Positions 52,469 to 61,985 of a DNA stretch of 64,000 bases are shown here, one piece after another (within the stretch, counting starts at the first letter, position 1; each line of letters starts with the position of its first letter). The translations under genes and the position numbers were made by a program. Origin of the DNA: Pseudonocardia alaniniphila (GTDB taxonomy: Bacteria > Actinomycetota > Actinomycetes > Mycobacteriales > Pseudonocardiaceae); assembly GCF_022524485.1 (NCBI RefSeq), contig NZ_JAKXMK010000017.1, forward strand, positions 124,001-188,000, read 5' to 3'. The notes under the pieces were generated by a model. That model worked only from the letters and a program-made list of their open reading frames with translations, was not told the origin of the DNA and did no database searches.

Positions 52469-53670
52469 CCACCGGCTCCGGGACAACGTCGTCCAGCGGG
52501 GCCGGAGCGGGAACAGTCCGGCCGGCCGTCGTGCTGCTCGGGTTGCTCGCCCTCGCGGTGAACCTCCGTGCGGCCCTGGCGGGCTACCCACCCCTTCTGG
52601 AGACCGTCCGCGAAGATCTCGGGACGTCCTCGGGTGTCGCGGGGTTCGTGCAGGCCTCCGCCGTGTTGATGATGGCTGTCGGCTCCTTCGCAGGCTCCGC
52701 GCTGGGCGCCAGGTTCGGCCGGGAACGTGCTCTGGGCGTCTCCGTCGTGATCCTCGCGCTGGGCAGCGTGGTGCGCGGCGTTCCGGCGCTGGCCTCGCTG
52801 ATCGTGGGGAGCCTGCTGGTCGGGCTCGGTATCGGGCTTGCCGGCGTGCTGCTCGCCGGTGTCGTCAAGGAACATCTCGCGGAGCGGGCAGGCGCCGTCA
52901 CCGGCGGCTACGTGGTCTCGATGGCGATCGGCGCCACGGTCGCGAGCGCCGTGGCCGTGCCGCTGGCAGCGGCGCTCGGGGGCTGGTCGTTCTCGCTCGC
53001 GGTGTGGGCCGTGCCCGCTGCGCTCGCCGTGGTGATCTGGGTGCCGGTGGCGCGGCGCGTGGGCGCGCCCGACCGGACCGCCGTACGTCATCCGCTGCCA
53101 TGGCGCCACGGGTTCGCCCGCATCGCAGCCTGCTACCAGGCCGGTACATCACTGCTGTTCTACGGCTGGATCACCTGGTTGCCGCCGTACTACGAGTCGC
53201 ACGGCTGGAGCCCGCAACGCGCAGGCCTGCTGCTCGCCGTGTGGAGCGTCGCGCAGATCCCCGCTGCTCTCATCGCCCCGACCCTCGCGGAGCGGCACCG
53301 GCGCTGGCGGTTCTGGGCCGGGCTGACGCTCGGCTGCGTCGCGGTCGGCACGCTCGGCGTGATGCTGTTTCCGATGCCGGGTACCGCCGTCCCGTGGATG
53401 TGGGCGGTGCTGTTGGGCATCGGGGTCGGGGCCGGATTCCCGCTCGGCCTCACCGTGATCGCCTGGCGCACACCCGACGGTGCGGCGAACGCGGCCACCA
53501 GCGGGCTCGCGCTCGGTGTCGGGTACATCAGCGCGGGCCTCGGCCCGTTGCTGATGGGAGTGCTGATCGACCTCACGAAGGGCTTCCCCGCCGCGATCGC
53601 GGTGCTGCTGGCCGCGGCCGCGCTCCAGGCCTGGGCGATCTGGCGGATCGGCGACCGACCGGTCGCCTGA
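52465..53670 (+). CDS. MFS transporter of the CynX/NimT type
   Basis: A 401-residue transporter with 12 helices and an unusual Ser/Thr/Gly-rich first 20 residues. NLRAALAGYPPLLETVREDLG is the CynX/NimT N-terminal motif; GLGIGLAGVLLAGVVKEH marks helix 4. GTG 52465 overlaps the dapC stop by GTGA, so it is coupled to dapC. An efflux or exchange role linked to amino acid metabolism is possible but unproven. It converges with dapD, 4 bp between stops. Confidence 0.88.
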   Translation: MTTGSGTTSSSGAGAGTVRPAVVLLGLLALAVNLRAALAGYPPLLETVREDLGTSSGVAGFVQASAVLMMAVGSFAGSALGARFGRERALGVSVVILALGSVVRGVPALASLIVGSLLVGLGIGLAGVLLAGVVKEHLAERAGAVTGGYVVSMAIGATVASAVAVPLAAALGGWSFSLAVWAVPAALAVVIWVPVARRVGAPDRTAVRHPLPWRHGFARIAACYQAGTSLLFYGWITWLPPYYESHGWSPQRAGLLLAVWSVAQIPAALIAPTLAERHRRWRFWAGLTLGCVAVGTLGVMLFPMPGTAVPWMWAVLLGIGVGAGFPLGLTVIAWRTPDGAANAATSGLALGVGYISAGLGPLLMGVLIDLTKGFPAAIAVLLAAAALQAWAIWRIGDRPVA

Positions 53671-53674
53671 CCCG

Positions 53675-54625
53675 TCAGTTGTGGTGCAGGGCGGTATTGA
53701 GTGCGATCCCCTCACCGGTGCGGGCCAGCACCTCGACGGCGCCGGTCACCGAGTTGCGGCGCAGCAGCATGCCGTCCTGCCCGGACAGGGTGCGGGCGGC
53801 AGCCGTCTCCCCGGACGGGAGGACCACCTTGGTGCCCGCGGTGACGTACAGCCCGGCCTCGACCACGCAGTCGTCACCCAGCGAGATGCCGATCCCGGCG
53901 TTGGCCCCGAGCAGGCACCGCTTGCCCACCGACACCACCGCCTTGCCGCCCCCGGAGAGGGTGCCCATGATCGACGCGCCGCCACCGACGTCGGAGCCGT
54001 CACCGACGACGACGCCCGCCGAGATCCGCCCCTCGACCATCGACGCACCGAGCGTGCCCGCGTTGTAGTTGACGAAGCCCTCGTGCATGACGGTGGTGCC
54101 CTCGGCCAGGTGCGCTCCCAGCCGCACCCGGTCGGCGTCGGCGATCCTGACGCCCGTGGGGATCACGTAGTCGACCATCCGGGGGAACTTGTCCACACCG
54201 AGCACGGTGACCGGCCCGCGGGCGCGCAGGCGGGCGCGGGTGAGCTCGAAGCCCGGCACCGCGCACGGACCCTGGTCGGTCCACACGACGTTGGCGAGCA
54301 GCCCGAAGACCCCGTCGAGGTTCGCCTCGCGGGGTGCGACGATGCGGTGGCTGAGCAGGTGCAGCCGCAGGTACACGTCGTGCGGGTCGGCAGGCGGGTC
54401 GGCGAGCGACTCGATGGCCGTGCGGACCACGACGGTGCGTACCCGGCGTGCCTCGTCGGTGCCCACGAGGTGCTCGAGGTCGGCCGCGACGTCCGGTGCC
54501 TGCCCGCCGAGTGCCGGCGCGGGGAACCAGGTGTCGAGGACGACGCCCTCGGTGCCGTCGGTGGGCACGGTGACGGTGGCGAGGCCGGTACCGGAGGCGC
54601 CCTCCCGGCGCGGTGCGGTGCTCAC
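53675..54625 (-). CDS. dapD: Tetrahydrodipicolinate N-succinyltransferase
   Basis: A 316-residue left-handed beta-helix enzyme that adds succinyl from succinyl-CoA to tetrahydrodipicolinate. Actinobacterial features are DKFPRMVDYVIPTGVRI, VRLGAHLAEGTTVMHEGFVNYNAGTLG and VGDGSDVGGGASIMGTLSGG. Length is almost that of the M. tuberculosis enzyme. GTG 54625 has TACCGT ending 8 nt upstream, so the mRNA may be leaderless. It is divergent from dapE. Confidence 0.95.
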   Translation of the reverse strand: MSTAPRREGASGTGLATVTVPTDGTEGVVLDTWFPAPALGGQAPDVAADLEHLVGTDEARRVRTVVVRTAIESLADPPADPHDVYLRLHLLSHRIVAPREANLDGVFGLLANVVWTDQGPCAVPGFELTRARLRARGPVTVLGVDKFPRMVDYVIPTGVRIADADRVRLGAHLAEGTTVMHEGFVNYNAGTLGASMVEGRISAGVVVGDGSDVGGGASIMGTLSGGGKAVVSVGKRCLLGANAGIGISLGDDCVVEAGLYVTAGTKVVLPSGETAAARTLSGQDGMLLRRNSVTGAVEVLARTGEGIALNTALHHN

Positions 54626-54698
54626 AGCGGCCAACGGTATCCGGCACGGGGCGGTGACCGCGGGCCGCCCGACGGCTCTGGAGGTAGCGTCGCCGTTC

Positions 54699-55769
54699 GT
54701 GACGATCCCCGTGCTGGACCTCACCTCCGATCCCATCGACCTGTGCGCCGCGCTGGTCGACGTGCCGAGCGTCTCCGGCGACGAGGCCACGCTGGCCGAT
54801 GCCGTCGAGCTGGCGTTGCAGAAGCAGGCTCCCCATCTGGAACTGCTCCGCTCCGGCGACGCGGTGCTGGCCAGGACGAACCTCGGGCGCGAGCGGCGGG
54901 TGCTGCTCGCCGGTCACCTCGACACCGTGCCGATCGCCGACAACGTGCCCAGCAGGCGCGAGGGCGAGCTGCTCTACGGCTGCGGCACCACGGACATGAA
55001 GTCCGGGGACGCGGTACTCGCACACCTCGCGGCCACCCTCACCGACCCGCGCCACGACCTCACGCTCGTGTTCTACGACTGCGAGGAGGTGGAGGCCGCC
55101 CGCAACGGGCTGAACCGGATCGAGCGCGAGCACCGCGACTGGCTGCGCGCCGACCTCGCGATCCTGGCCGAGCCGACAAACGCGGGCGTGGAGGCGGGCT
55201 GCCAGGGAACTCTGCGCGCCGAGATCACCACGCGCGGGCGGCGCGCCCATTCGGCACGGTCGTGGCACGGCAGCAACGCGGTGCACGCCGCGGCCGCGGT
55301 GCTCGAGCGTCTGAACGCCTACACCGCGCGTGAGGTCGACATCGACGGCTGCGTCTACCGGGAGGGGTTGCAGGCCGTCCGGATCGACGGTGGCGTGGCC
55401 ATGAACGTCGTCCCCGACGAGTGCGTGGTCACGGTGAACTTCCGCTTCGCACCCGACCGGGACGGTGCGGCCGCAGAGGCGCACGTGCGCGAGGTGTTCG
55501 ACGGGTTCGAGCTGGCCGTCACCGATCTCGCGCCCGGTGCGCTGCCCGGCCTGACGGAGCCCGCCGCCGCCGAGTTCATCGCGGCGACCGGCGCCACGCC
55601 GTCGGCGAAGTTCGGCTGGACCGACGTGTCGCGCTTCGCTGCGCTCGGCATCCCCGCGGTGAACTACGGGCCCGGCGACCCGAACCTCGCGCACACCCGC
55701 GAGGAGCACGTCGACACGCGGCAGATCACCGACGCCGTGGCCGTCCTGCGGCGGTTCCTGGCTCCCTGA
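54699..55769 (+). CDS. dapE: Succinyl-diaminopimelate desuccinylase
   Basis: A 356-residue M20 dizinc peptidase that releases LL-diaminopimelate. Motifs are LLAGHLDTVPIADN (His/Asp), GCGTTDMKSGDAV, FYDCEEVEAARNGL (catalytic Glu) and AHTREEHVD (C-terminal His). GTG 54699 has TAGCGT ending 8 nt upstream, a leaderless pattern mirrored by dapD across the 73-bp gap. Confidence 0.95.
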   Translation: MTIPVLDLTSDPIDLCAALVDVPSVSGDEATLADAVELALQKQAPHLELLRSGDAVLARTNLGRERRVLLAGHLDTVPIADNVPSRREGELLYGCGTTDMKSGDAVLAHLAATLTDPRHDLTLVFYDCEEVEAARNGLNRIEREHRDWLRADLAILAEPTNAGVEAGCQGTLRAEITTRGRRAHSARSWHGSNAVHAAAAVLERLNAYTAREVDIDGCVYREGLQAVRIDGGVAMNVVPDECVVTVNFRFAPDRDGAAAEAHVREVFDGFELAVTDLAPGALPGLTEPAAAEFIAATGATPSAKFGWTDVSRFAALGIPAVNYGPGDPNLAHTREEHVDTRQITDAVAVLRRFLAP

Positions 55770-55824
55770 GAGCCGGTGGGCGGGTGCGGGCGCGGACGGT
55801 ACGGATCTCATTACTCTGACTGAC

Positions 55825-56600
<776 letters not shown>

Positions 56601-56604
<4 letters not shown>

Positions 56605-57254
56605 GCGAGCTTGCGAGCGAGACGTCGGCACCGGGCGAGCTTGCGAGCGAGACGTCGGCACCGGGCGAGCTTGCGAGCGAAAGGTCGACACCGGGTAAGC
56701 AGGGTTCGTTCGCCGTCTGCGTCTACTGCGCTTCGATCGAGGGCATCCCGTCGTACTACCTGGAGCTCGCCGCGGAGGTGGGCCGGGAGATCGCCACGCG
56801 CGGCTGGGAACTGGTGTCCGGCGGTGGGCGATCGGCCATGATGGGCGCGGTCGGTGCGGCGGCACGAACGGGCGGGGCACGCACCACCGGGGTGATTCCG
56901 CGTGCGCTGGTGGAGCTCGAGTGGGCCGACCACGACTCCGACGAGCTGCTGCTGGTCGACACCATGCGTGAGCGCAAGGCGCTCATGGAGGCGCACGCCG
57001 ACGCGTTCCTCACCCTGCCCGGCGGGATCGGGACGTGCGAGGAGCTCTTCGAGGTCTGGACCGCGGGCTATCTGCGGATGCATGCCAAACCCGTGGTGCT
57101 GCTCGACCCGGACGGCCACTACACAGGGCTCCTGGACTGGGTGCGCGGGCTGGGGGAGCGTGGGTTCGTGCGGCCGGAGGCGCTGTCGCGGCTCGTGGTC
57201 GCCACCGACGTGACCACCGCCCTCGACGCCTGTTGGAAGCCTGAGGAGACCTGA
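56601..57254 (+). CDS. LOG-family (TIGR00730) protein 2, with repeated N terminus
   Basis: A 217-residue LOG-family protein, closest in pattern to Rv1205: FAVCVYCASIEGIPSYYLELA, VSGGGRSAMMGAVGAAA and catalytic PGGIGTCEELFEVWT. The likely start is TTG 56601, with SD GGGAGGA and TTGA overlap to the previous gene. The first ~30 residues are a threefold decapeptide repeat (SELASETSAP, GELASETSAP, GELASERSTP) made by a 30-bp DNA repeat, not part of the fold; a later start is possible but none with a ribosome binding site is seen. Confidence 0.85.
56605..56694 (+). repeat. Three tandem 30-bp repeats at the start of LOG gene 2
   Basis: Units at 56605-56634, 56635-56664 and 56665-56694. The first two are identical, GCGAGCTTGCGAGCGAGACG then TCGGCACCGG; the third differs at a few positions. 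The length is a multiple of three so the reading frame is kept. A related start, GTGAGCGAACTTGCGG, occurs at 59645. Confidence 0.85.
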
Positions 57255-57255
57255 C

Positions 57256-58113
57256 ATGCGCCTCGGCTCACGGGTCGTCGACAGCTCCGCGCGGCTCGTC
57301 ATGGGCATCGTGAACGCCACCCCCGACTCCTTCTACGACGCCGGGCGCGACTACGAGCTCGAACGCGCGCTCGACCACGTCGAGGAGATGGTCGGGCAGG
57401 GCGCCGACATCATCGACATCGGTGGGGTCAAGGCCGGCCTGGGCGAGGACGTGACGCCCAGCCAGGAGATCGCACGTGTCGAGAGGCTGGTCTCCGCCGT
57501 GCGGTCGGCTCATCCCGACATCGTGATCAGCGTCGACACCTGGCGGGCCGAGGTCGCACGTGTCGCGTTGCCCGCGGGTGCCGACCTCATCAACGACGCC
57601 TGGGGTGGGTACGACCCCGAGCTGGTGGACGTCGTGGCGGAGTTCGATGCGGCGGTCGTCTGCACCCATACGGGTGGTCTCACCCCGCGCACCTATGCCC
57701 GCCGGGTCCGTTACCCCGATCTCGTCGGCGATGTCACGAGCTACCTCGTCGGCCTTGCCGAGCGCGCCCGCGCCGCAGGGGTCCGGGAGGACGGGATCAT
57801 CCTCGACCCGGGCCACGACTTCAACAAGAACACCTGGCACTCGTTGGAGCTCACCCGCCGGCTCGACGAGCTGGTGGCGCTGGGCAGGCCGGTGCTCGTG
57901 GCCACGTCGAACAAGGACTTCATCGGCGAGACCCTCGGGCTCCCGAAGTACGAGCGCCTGGAAGGCACGCTCGCCACGCTGGCCATCTGCGCATGGCACG
58001 GAGCGCAGATCTTCCGGGTGCACAACGTCATGGAGGCGCGGCGCACCGTCGACATGGTCGCCTCGATCACCGGTCATCGCGTGCCGGAACGGGTCACCCG
58101 GACGTTCGCCTAG
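57256..58113 (+). CDS. folP2: FolP2-type dihydropteroate synthase homologue
   Basis: A 285-residue TIM-barrel protein of the DHPS family. VMGIVNATPDSFYDAG, IVISVDTWRAEVA, INDAWGG and ILDPGHDFNKN are conserved. However, loop 2, normally GGESTRPG, reads IDIGGVKAGLG, and the C-terminal SRK/HDV motifs read TSNKDF and RVHNV. In M. tuberculosis FolP2 does not replace FolP1, so this protein probably has another role, perhaps tied to the gpgS gene 233 bp later. The start is ATG 57256, directly after the LOG gene. Confidence 0.85.
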   Translation: MRLGSRVVDSSARLVMGIVNATPDSFYDAGRDYELERALDHVEEMVGQGADIIDIGGVKAGLGEDVTPSQEIARVERLVSAVRSAHPDIVISVDTWRAEVARVALPAGADLINDAWGGYDPELVDVVAEFDAAVVCTHTGGLTPRTYARRVRYPDLVGDVTSYLVGLAERARAAGVREDGIILDPGHDFNKNTWHSLELTRRLDELVALGRPVLVATSNKDFIGETLGLPKYERLEGTLATLAICAWHGAQIFRVHNVMEARRTVDMVASITGHRVPERVTRTFA

Positions 58114-58346
58114 GCAACCACCAGCAGATCGCAAACCTGCCTCAACCGGAAACGTGTTCGTAGCACGAGGTTGCGGTTTCGCCACCTACCGTCGGCATGA
58201 CCGCGCCGATCGCGGGGTATCAACCCGTTGGTTCGAAGTGCTCGCGCGCCGCGCGACCGGCCCGCGTCGTCCGCAACCGGCCGTCCGACCGGCACCGACC
58301 GCGTCATGGCAACGAGGCTGCCCCTTCGACCGTGCAGGAGGGTCCA

Positions 58347-59276
58347 ATGGACCGCATCACCGAGGAGTGGTTCGTCCGTCGAACGTGGCAGGAACCGGCC
58401 TGGCGCGTCGACGAGCTGGTGGCCGCGAAGGAGGGCAGGCGGGTCTCCGTCGTGCTGCCCGCGCTCGACGAGGAGGCCACCGTCGGAGCGATCGTCGCTG
58501 CGATCGTGCCGCTGACACTGGGCCCGAGGCCGCTGGTGGACGAGCTGGTGGTCGCCGACTCCGGGTCGACCGACCGCACGGCCGAGGTCGCGGCCGCGGC
58601 AGGCGCCACGGTGGTGCTGCGCACCGACGTGCTCCCGGACCTGACGCCCGTGCCCGGTAAGGGTGAGGTGCTGTGGCGATCGCTGGCCGCCACCACGGGC
58701 GACATCATCTGCTACCTCGACTCCGATCTGGTCGACTTCGACGCCGGGTTCGTCCCGGCGCTCCTCGGCCCGCTGCTCACCGAGCCCGGCGTCGCGCTGG
58801 TCAAGGGTTTCTACCGGCGTCCGCTGCGGCTGGAGACCACGGAGGTGGACAGCGGCGGCGGCAGGGTCACCGAGCTTCTCGTGCGGCCACTGCTCGCGGC
58901 GCTGCGACCGGAGCTCGCCGGTGTCGTCCAACCGCTGGGCGGGGAGTACGCCGGTACGCGGGAACTGCTCGAGTCGGTGCCGTTCGCCGCCGGGTACGGC
59001 GTGGAGATCGGGCTGCTGCTCGACACCTACGCCACGGCGGGCCTCGATGCGCTGGCGCAGGTCAATCTGGGTGTGCGCAAGCACCGCAACCGGTCGCTGC
59101 TGCAGCTCGGGGTGATGGCGCGGCAGATCCTCGCGGCCGCGCTCACCCGCTGCGGAGTGCCCGACACGGGTGCGGCGATCACGCAGTTTCTGCAGGTGGA
59201 CCGCGAATGGTTGCCGTCCGTTACGGAAATCGGCCTTACCGAGCGACCCCCGATGCGCGAGGTGCTCGTGCGCTGA
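58347..59276 (+). CDS. gpgS: Glucosyl-3-phosphoglycerate synthase
   Basis: A 309-residue GT81 glycosyltransferase making glucosyl-3-phosphoglycerate from NDP-glucose and 3-phosphoglycerate, the first step toward glucosylglycerate and methylglucose lipopolysaccharides. VSVVLPALDEEATVGAIV, VADSGSTDRTAEVA, PGKGEVLWRSL and the DxD-like YLDSDLVDF are present; PLGGEYAGTRELLESVPF binds the acceptor region. ATG 58347 follows CAGGAGGG. It starts the next conserved run to DUF3117. Confidence 0.95.
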   Translation: MDRITEEWFVRRTWQEPAWRVDELVAAKEGRRVSVVLPALDEEATVGAIVAAIVPLTLGPRPLVDELVVADSGSTDRTAEVAAAAGATVVLRTDVLPDLTPVPGKGEVLWRSLAATTGDIICYLDSDLVDFDAGFVPALLGPLLTEPGVALVKGFYRRPLRLETTEVDSGGGRVTELLVRPLLAALRPELAGVVQPLGGEYAGTRELLESVPFAAGYGVEIGLLLDTYATAGLDALAQVNLGVRKHRNRSLLQLGVMARQILAAALTRCGVPDTGAAITQFLQVDREWLPSVTEIGLTERPPMREVLVR

Positions 59277-59303
59277 CCGGGCCTCCGTGGTCTGATTGCC
59301 CGA

Positions 59304-59648
59304 GTGGGGACCGCGCTCATCTATCTGTTGGTCGTCGCGGCGGTGGCTGCGGCCGTGTTCGGGCTGGCCGCGGTCGTGTTCGGGCGTGGCGAGGAGCTGG
59401 CCCCGCTGCCTCCGGGCGCCACGCCCACCCGGTTGCCGGCCGGTGAACTCGACGGTGAGGACGTCCGCGAGCTGAGGTTCCAACAGGCGCTGCGTGGCTA
59501 CCGGATGGACGAGGTGGACTGGGTGCTCGACCGGCTGGCCGACGAGCTGGACCGCGCCGGGGTGGAACGCGACGGGTTGCTGGCCCGGGTCGCCGAGCTG
59601 GAGGCGGAGCTGGCCGGCACCGGGCTGTGGCGCGACGGGGACCGGTGA
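59304..59648 (+). CDS. DivIVA-domain membrane protein (Rv1209-like)
   Basis: A 114-residue protein. One N-terminal membrane helix (ALIYLLVVAAVAAAVFGLAAVVFG) is followed by a DivIVA-like segment, LRFQQALRGYRMDEVDWVLDRL, and a coiled coil. It may recruit to poles or septa. GTG 59304 is right at the helix. It overlaps the next gene by GTGA and lies in the same place as Rv1209. Confidence 0.85.
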   Translation: MGTALIYLLVVAAVAAAVFGLAAVVFGRGEELAPLPPGATPTRLPAGELDGEDVRELRFQQALRGYRMDEVDWVLDRLADELDRAGVERDGLLARVAELEAELAGTGLWRDGDR

Positions 59649-60166
59649 GCGAACTTGCGGTTGATACAGCGCCTGGGCGCGCGGTGAGTTCCCGGAGAGA
59701 GCTGACGGTGCCGGTCGACGTCGAGGCGCCGGCCGAGGCCGTGTGGCGTGCCGTCACGGACTGGGAGGCGCAGGGCGAGTGGATGCTCGGCACGAGGGTC
59801 CACGTCATCAGCGGAGGTGACGGCCGGGAGCAGGGTGCGCGGTTGCGCGCGGTCACCGGTGTCGGACCCCTCGGGTTCACTGACACCATGGAGATCGTCG
59901 AGTGGACCGAGCCCCCCGGGAACGGGCCCCGGCGCTGCGTCGTGCGGCACACCGGCAAGGTGGTGCGTGGCGACGGGGTGTTCGAGGTCATCGAGCTGTC
60001 ACCCACCCGGTCCAGGGTCCTGTGGTCGGAGCTGCTCGACCTGCCGCTGGGCTCCCTCGGCCGGTGGGGCTGGCCGCTCGTGCGGCCCGCGTTCCGCGCA
60101 GGTGTCGCCCACTCCCTGCAGCGGCTGGCGCGGCTATGCGAGGCGAGGTATCGCGCCGGTGCCTGA
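59645..60166 (+). CDS. SRPBCC-family (polyketide cyclase/dehydrase-like) protein
   Basis: A 173-residue START-like ligand-binding protein: VPVDVEAPAEAVWRAVTDWEAQGEWMLGT, GFTDTMEIVEWTEPP, RVLWSELLDLPLGSLGRWGW. The ligand is unknown. GTG 59645 overlaps the DivIVA-like gene (GTGA) and its end overlaps tag by 8 bp, so the genes are co-translated. Confidence 0.85.
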   Translation: MSELAVDTAPGRAVSSRRELTVPVDVEAPAEAVWRAVTDWEAQGEWMLGTRVHVISGGDGREQGARLRAVTGVGPLGFTDTMEIVEWTEPPGNGPRRCVVRHTGKVVRGDGVFEVIELSPTRSRVLWSELLDLPLGSLGRWGWPLVRPAFRAGVAHSLQRLARLCEARYRAGA

Positions 60167-60725
60167 GCTGGACGGACGGGTTCGCTGTGGCTGGGCCGGC
60201 AGCGCCCCGGAGTACATCGCCTACCACGACGACGAGTGGGGCTGCCCGCTCCACGGCGTCCACGCCTTGTTCGAGCGGCTGAGCCTCGAAGCGTTCCAGT
60301 CCGGGCTGTCCTGGCTCGTCATCCTGCGCAAACGGCCCGCGTTCCGCCGCGCGTTCGCCGACTTCGACCCCGCTGTGGTGGCGCGATTCGGCGACGCGGA
60401 CGTCGCCCGGCTCCTGACCGACGCCGGCATCGTCCGCAACCGGGCGAAGATCGAGGCCACTGTGCACAACGCACGTCAGGTGCTGGAACTGGACCGGCCG
60501 CTCGACGAGCTGCTGTGGTCGTTCGCACCCGATCCGGGCGTCCGTGCACGCCCGGCCACGCTCGCCGAGGTGCCCGCCACCACGCCGGAGTCCACGGCGA
60601 TGGCCAAGGAGCTCAAGAGGCGCGGAATGCGGTTCGTCGGGCCCACCACGTGCTACGCGCTGATGCAGGCGGCCGGGCTCGTCGACGATCATGTCGCAGG
60701 GTGTTGGCGTGCCTCGTCCCTGTGA
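60159..60725 (+). CDS. tag: DNA-3-methyladenine glycosylase I
   Basis: A 188-residue HhH glycosylase that removes 3-methyladenine from DNA. Zinc-snap residues are Cys10 (VRCGWAG), His23 (YHDDEWG) and the C-terminal H-x3-C in DDHVAGCW. Other family blocks are LFERLSLEAFQSGLSWLVILRKR and GMRFVGPTTCYALMQAAGLV. GTG 60159 is supported by an AGGCGAGG box and by the start of the family match. Confidence 0.95.
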   Translation: MPELDGRVRCGWAGSAPEYIAYHDDEWGCPLHGVHALFERLSLEAFQSGLSWLVILRKRPAFRRAFADFDPAVVARFGDADVARLLTDAGIVRNRAKIEATVHNARQVLELDRPLDELLWSFAPDPGVRARPATLAEVPATTPESTAMAKELKRRGMRFVGPTTCYALMQAAGLVDDHVAGCWRASSL

Positions 60726-60868
60726 CCACTCCGGGCACACATCGGGGAGTTGATCGCTCCGGTTACACCCCTGTCCGGCGGATGAGGAAAGATGTTCGCA
60801 GCATCCCCGCCGCGCGCTTCCCCCGGCGCAGCGGCGCACCCTGCAAACGACGACGGAGGGAGCAGGAG

Positions 60869-61036
60869 ATGGCGGCGATGAAGCCCCGGACCGGCGACGG
60901 TCCCCTGGAGGTGACCAAGGAGGGTCGGGGCATCGTGATGCGCGTCCCCCTGGAGGGTGGCGGCCGCCTGGTCGTCGAGATGTCTGCCGAGGAGGCAAGC
61001 GACCTCGGCGACGCGCTGAAGGCCGCCTCTGGCTGA
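60869..61036 (+). CDS. DUF3117 protein (Rv1211-like)
   Basis: A 55-residue protein with the highly conserved core KPRTGDGPLEVTKEGRGIVM and RVPLEGGGRLVVEMS. It is almost invariant in actinobacteria, and its function is unknown. ATG 60869 follows GGAGGGAGCAGG. A strong hairpin follows the gene. Confidence 0.93.
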   Translation: MAAMKPRTGDGPLEVTKEGRGIVMRVPLEGGGRLVVEMSAEEASDLGDALKAASG

Positions 61037-61077
61037 CGAGCACGAGCCCCGCGCGAGGGGGGTGCCCGGTTCTCTCG

Positions 61078-61121
61078 AACGGCACCGGCGAACGGTCCCG
61101 CACCCGTCCGCCGGTGCCGTT
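61078..61121 (+). terminator. Hairpin terminator after the DUF3117 gene
   Basis: A perfect 13-bp inverted repeat (AACGGCACCGGCG at 61078-61090 with 61109-61121) and an 18-nt loop, 42 bp past the stop codon; TTGCGTTGT follows. It probably ends the gpgS-to-DUF3117 run. Confidence 0.7.
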
Positions 61122-61157
61122 TGCGTTGTGCGTGTCGGCGACCCTGGATGCAGCGCG

Positions 61158-61331
61158 CTACCGCCGGCCCGCCGCCTCGGCCAGCGTGCCGCTCTGCCCG
61201 TCGAGCGTGACGAGCTGGATCGAGACTGTGCCGCAGACGCAGCGCCGGTAGCGCACCCACCCCTGAGACGTGGAGTGGGTGGACAGGATCACCGCCTCGT
61301 CGACCGGCCATCCACAGCGTTCGCACCGCAT
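61158..61331 (-). CDS. Small zinc-ribbon protein
   Basis: A 57-residue protein with two C-x2-C or C-x-C knuckles, MRCERCGWP and RRCVCGTVS, which should bind one zinc ion. ATG 61331 has AGGAGG about 8 nt upstream. It is divergent from the CGNR-type gene with a 73-bp gap. The function is unknown. Confidence 0.72.
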   Translation of the reverse strand: MRCERCGWPVDEAVILSTHSTSQGWVRYRRCVCGTVSIQLVTLDGQSGTLAEAAGRR

Positions 61332-61353
61332 CGGCGCCGCCCTCCTGTAATAG

Positions 61354-61375
61354 GTATCCTCGTTTGAGAGGTTAC
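61354..61375. promoter_or_regulatory. Inverted repeat in the zinc-ribbon/CGNR divergent promoter
   Basis: GTATCCTC (61354-61361) and GAGGTTAC (61368-61375) form arms with one mismatch around a 6-bp centre, midway between the two start codons. It is a likely operator, perhaps for the CGNR protein itself. Confidence 0.45.
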
Positions 61376-61404
61376 AGCGGATTCGGGTGGGGTGTAATAG
61401 GCCA

Positions 61405-61974
61405 GTGAACTTCATCGGTTACCGCAGTGACGCGCTGGGCGCAGCCGTCGAGCTCGTCAACGAGGTCTCCGCGAGCCGGGTCGAGGAGCCGGAGGTCGAC
61501 GAGGAGTCGCCCGACCGGATGAGGACGGTGCTGGTGGCCAACGGCTACCTCGCCGGGGGAGCGCCGGCATCGGTGGAGCCCGCCCTGCGCGCGTGGGCAC
61601 GCAGGCTGCGCACGGTGTTCGACGTGTCGGACGTCGAGGAGGCCGCCGTGGCGGTCAACGCGCTGCTCGCCGACGTCCGGGTCGAGCCACACCTGTCCAA
61701 CCACGACGGACAGGGCTTTCATCTGCACTACTCGCCGCCCGAGGCGGACGTCGTGGACCGGTTGCGCGCCAGCACCGCGTTCGCGCTGGCGATGCTCGTG
61801 TCCGAGTACGGCATCGACCGGCACGGGCGCTGCGCTGCGGAGGGATGCATGAAGGTGTTCGCCGACACGTCTCGCAACGCCGCCCGCCGCTACTGCTCGC
61901 CGGCGTGCGCCAACCGTTCCGCGGTGGCCGCGCACCGGGCCAGGGCGCGCGCCGCCGGCACCCGCTCGCGCTGA
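61405..61974 (+). CDS. CGNR zinc-finger protein (ABATE domain)
   Basis: A 189-residue probable regulator. The N-terminal ABATE-like domain (YRSDALGAAVELVNEVSA) is followed by the C-terminal CGNR finger: CAAEGCMKVFADTSRN, then RRYCSPACANRSAVAAHRAR. TGTAAT (61393-61398) ends 6 nt before GTG 61405, so the start and a leaderless mRNA are likely. It converges with glgA. Confidence 0.88.
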   Translation: MNFIGYRSDALGAAVELVNEVSASRVEEPEVDEESPDRMRTVLVANGYLAGGAPASVEPALRAWARRLRTVFDVSDVEEAAVAVNALLADVRVEPHLSNHDGQGFHLHYSPPEADVVDRLRASTAFALAMLVSEYGIDRHGRCAAEGCMKVFADTSRNAARRYCSPACANRSAVAAHRARARAAGTRSR

Positions 61975-61985
61975 CGGCGACCGGC

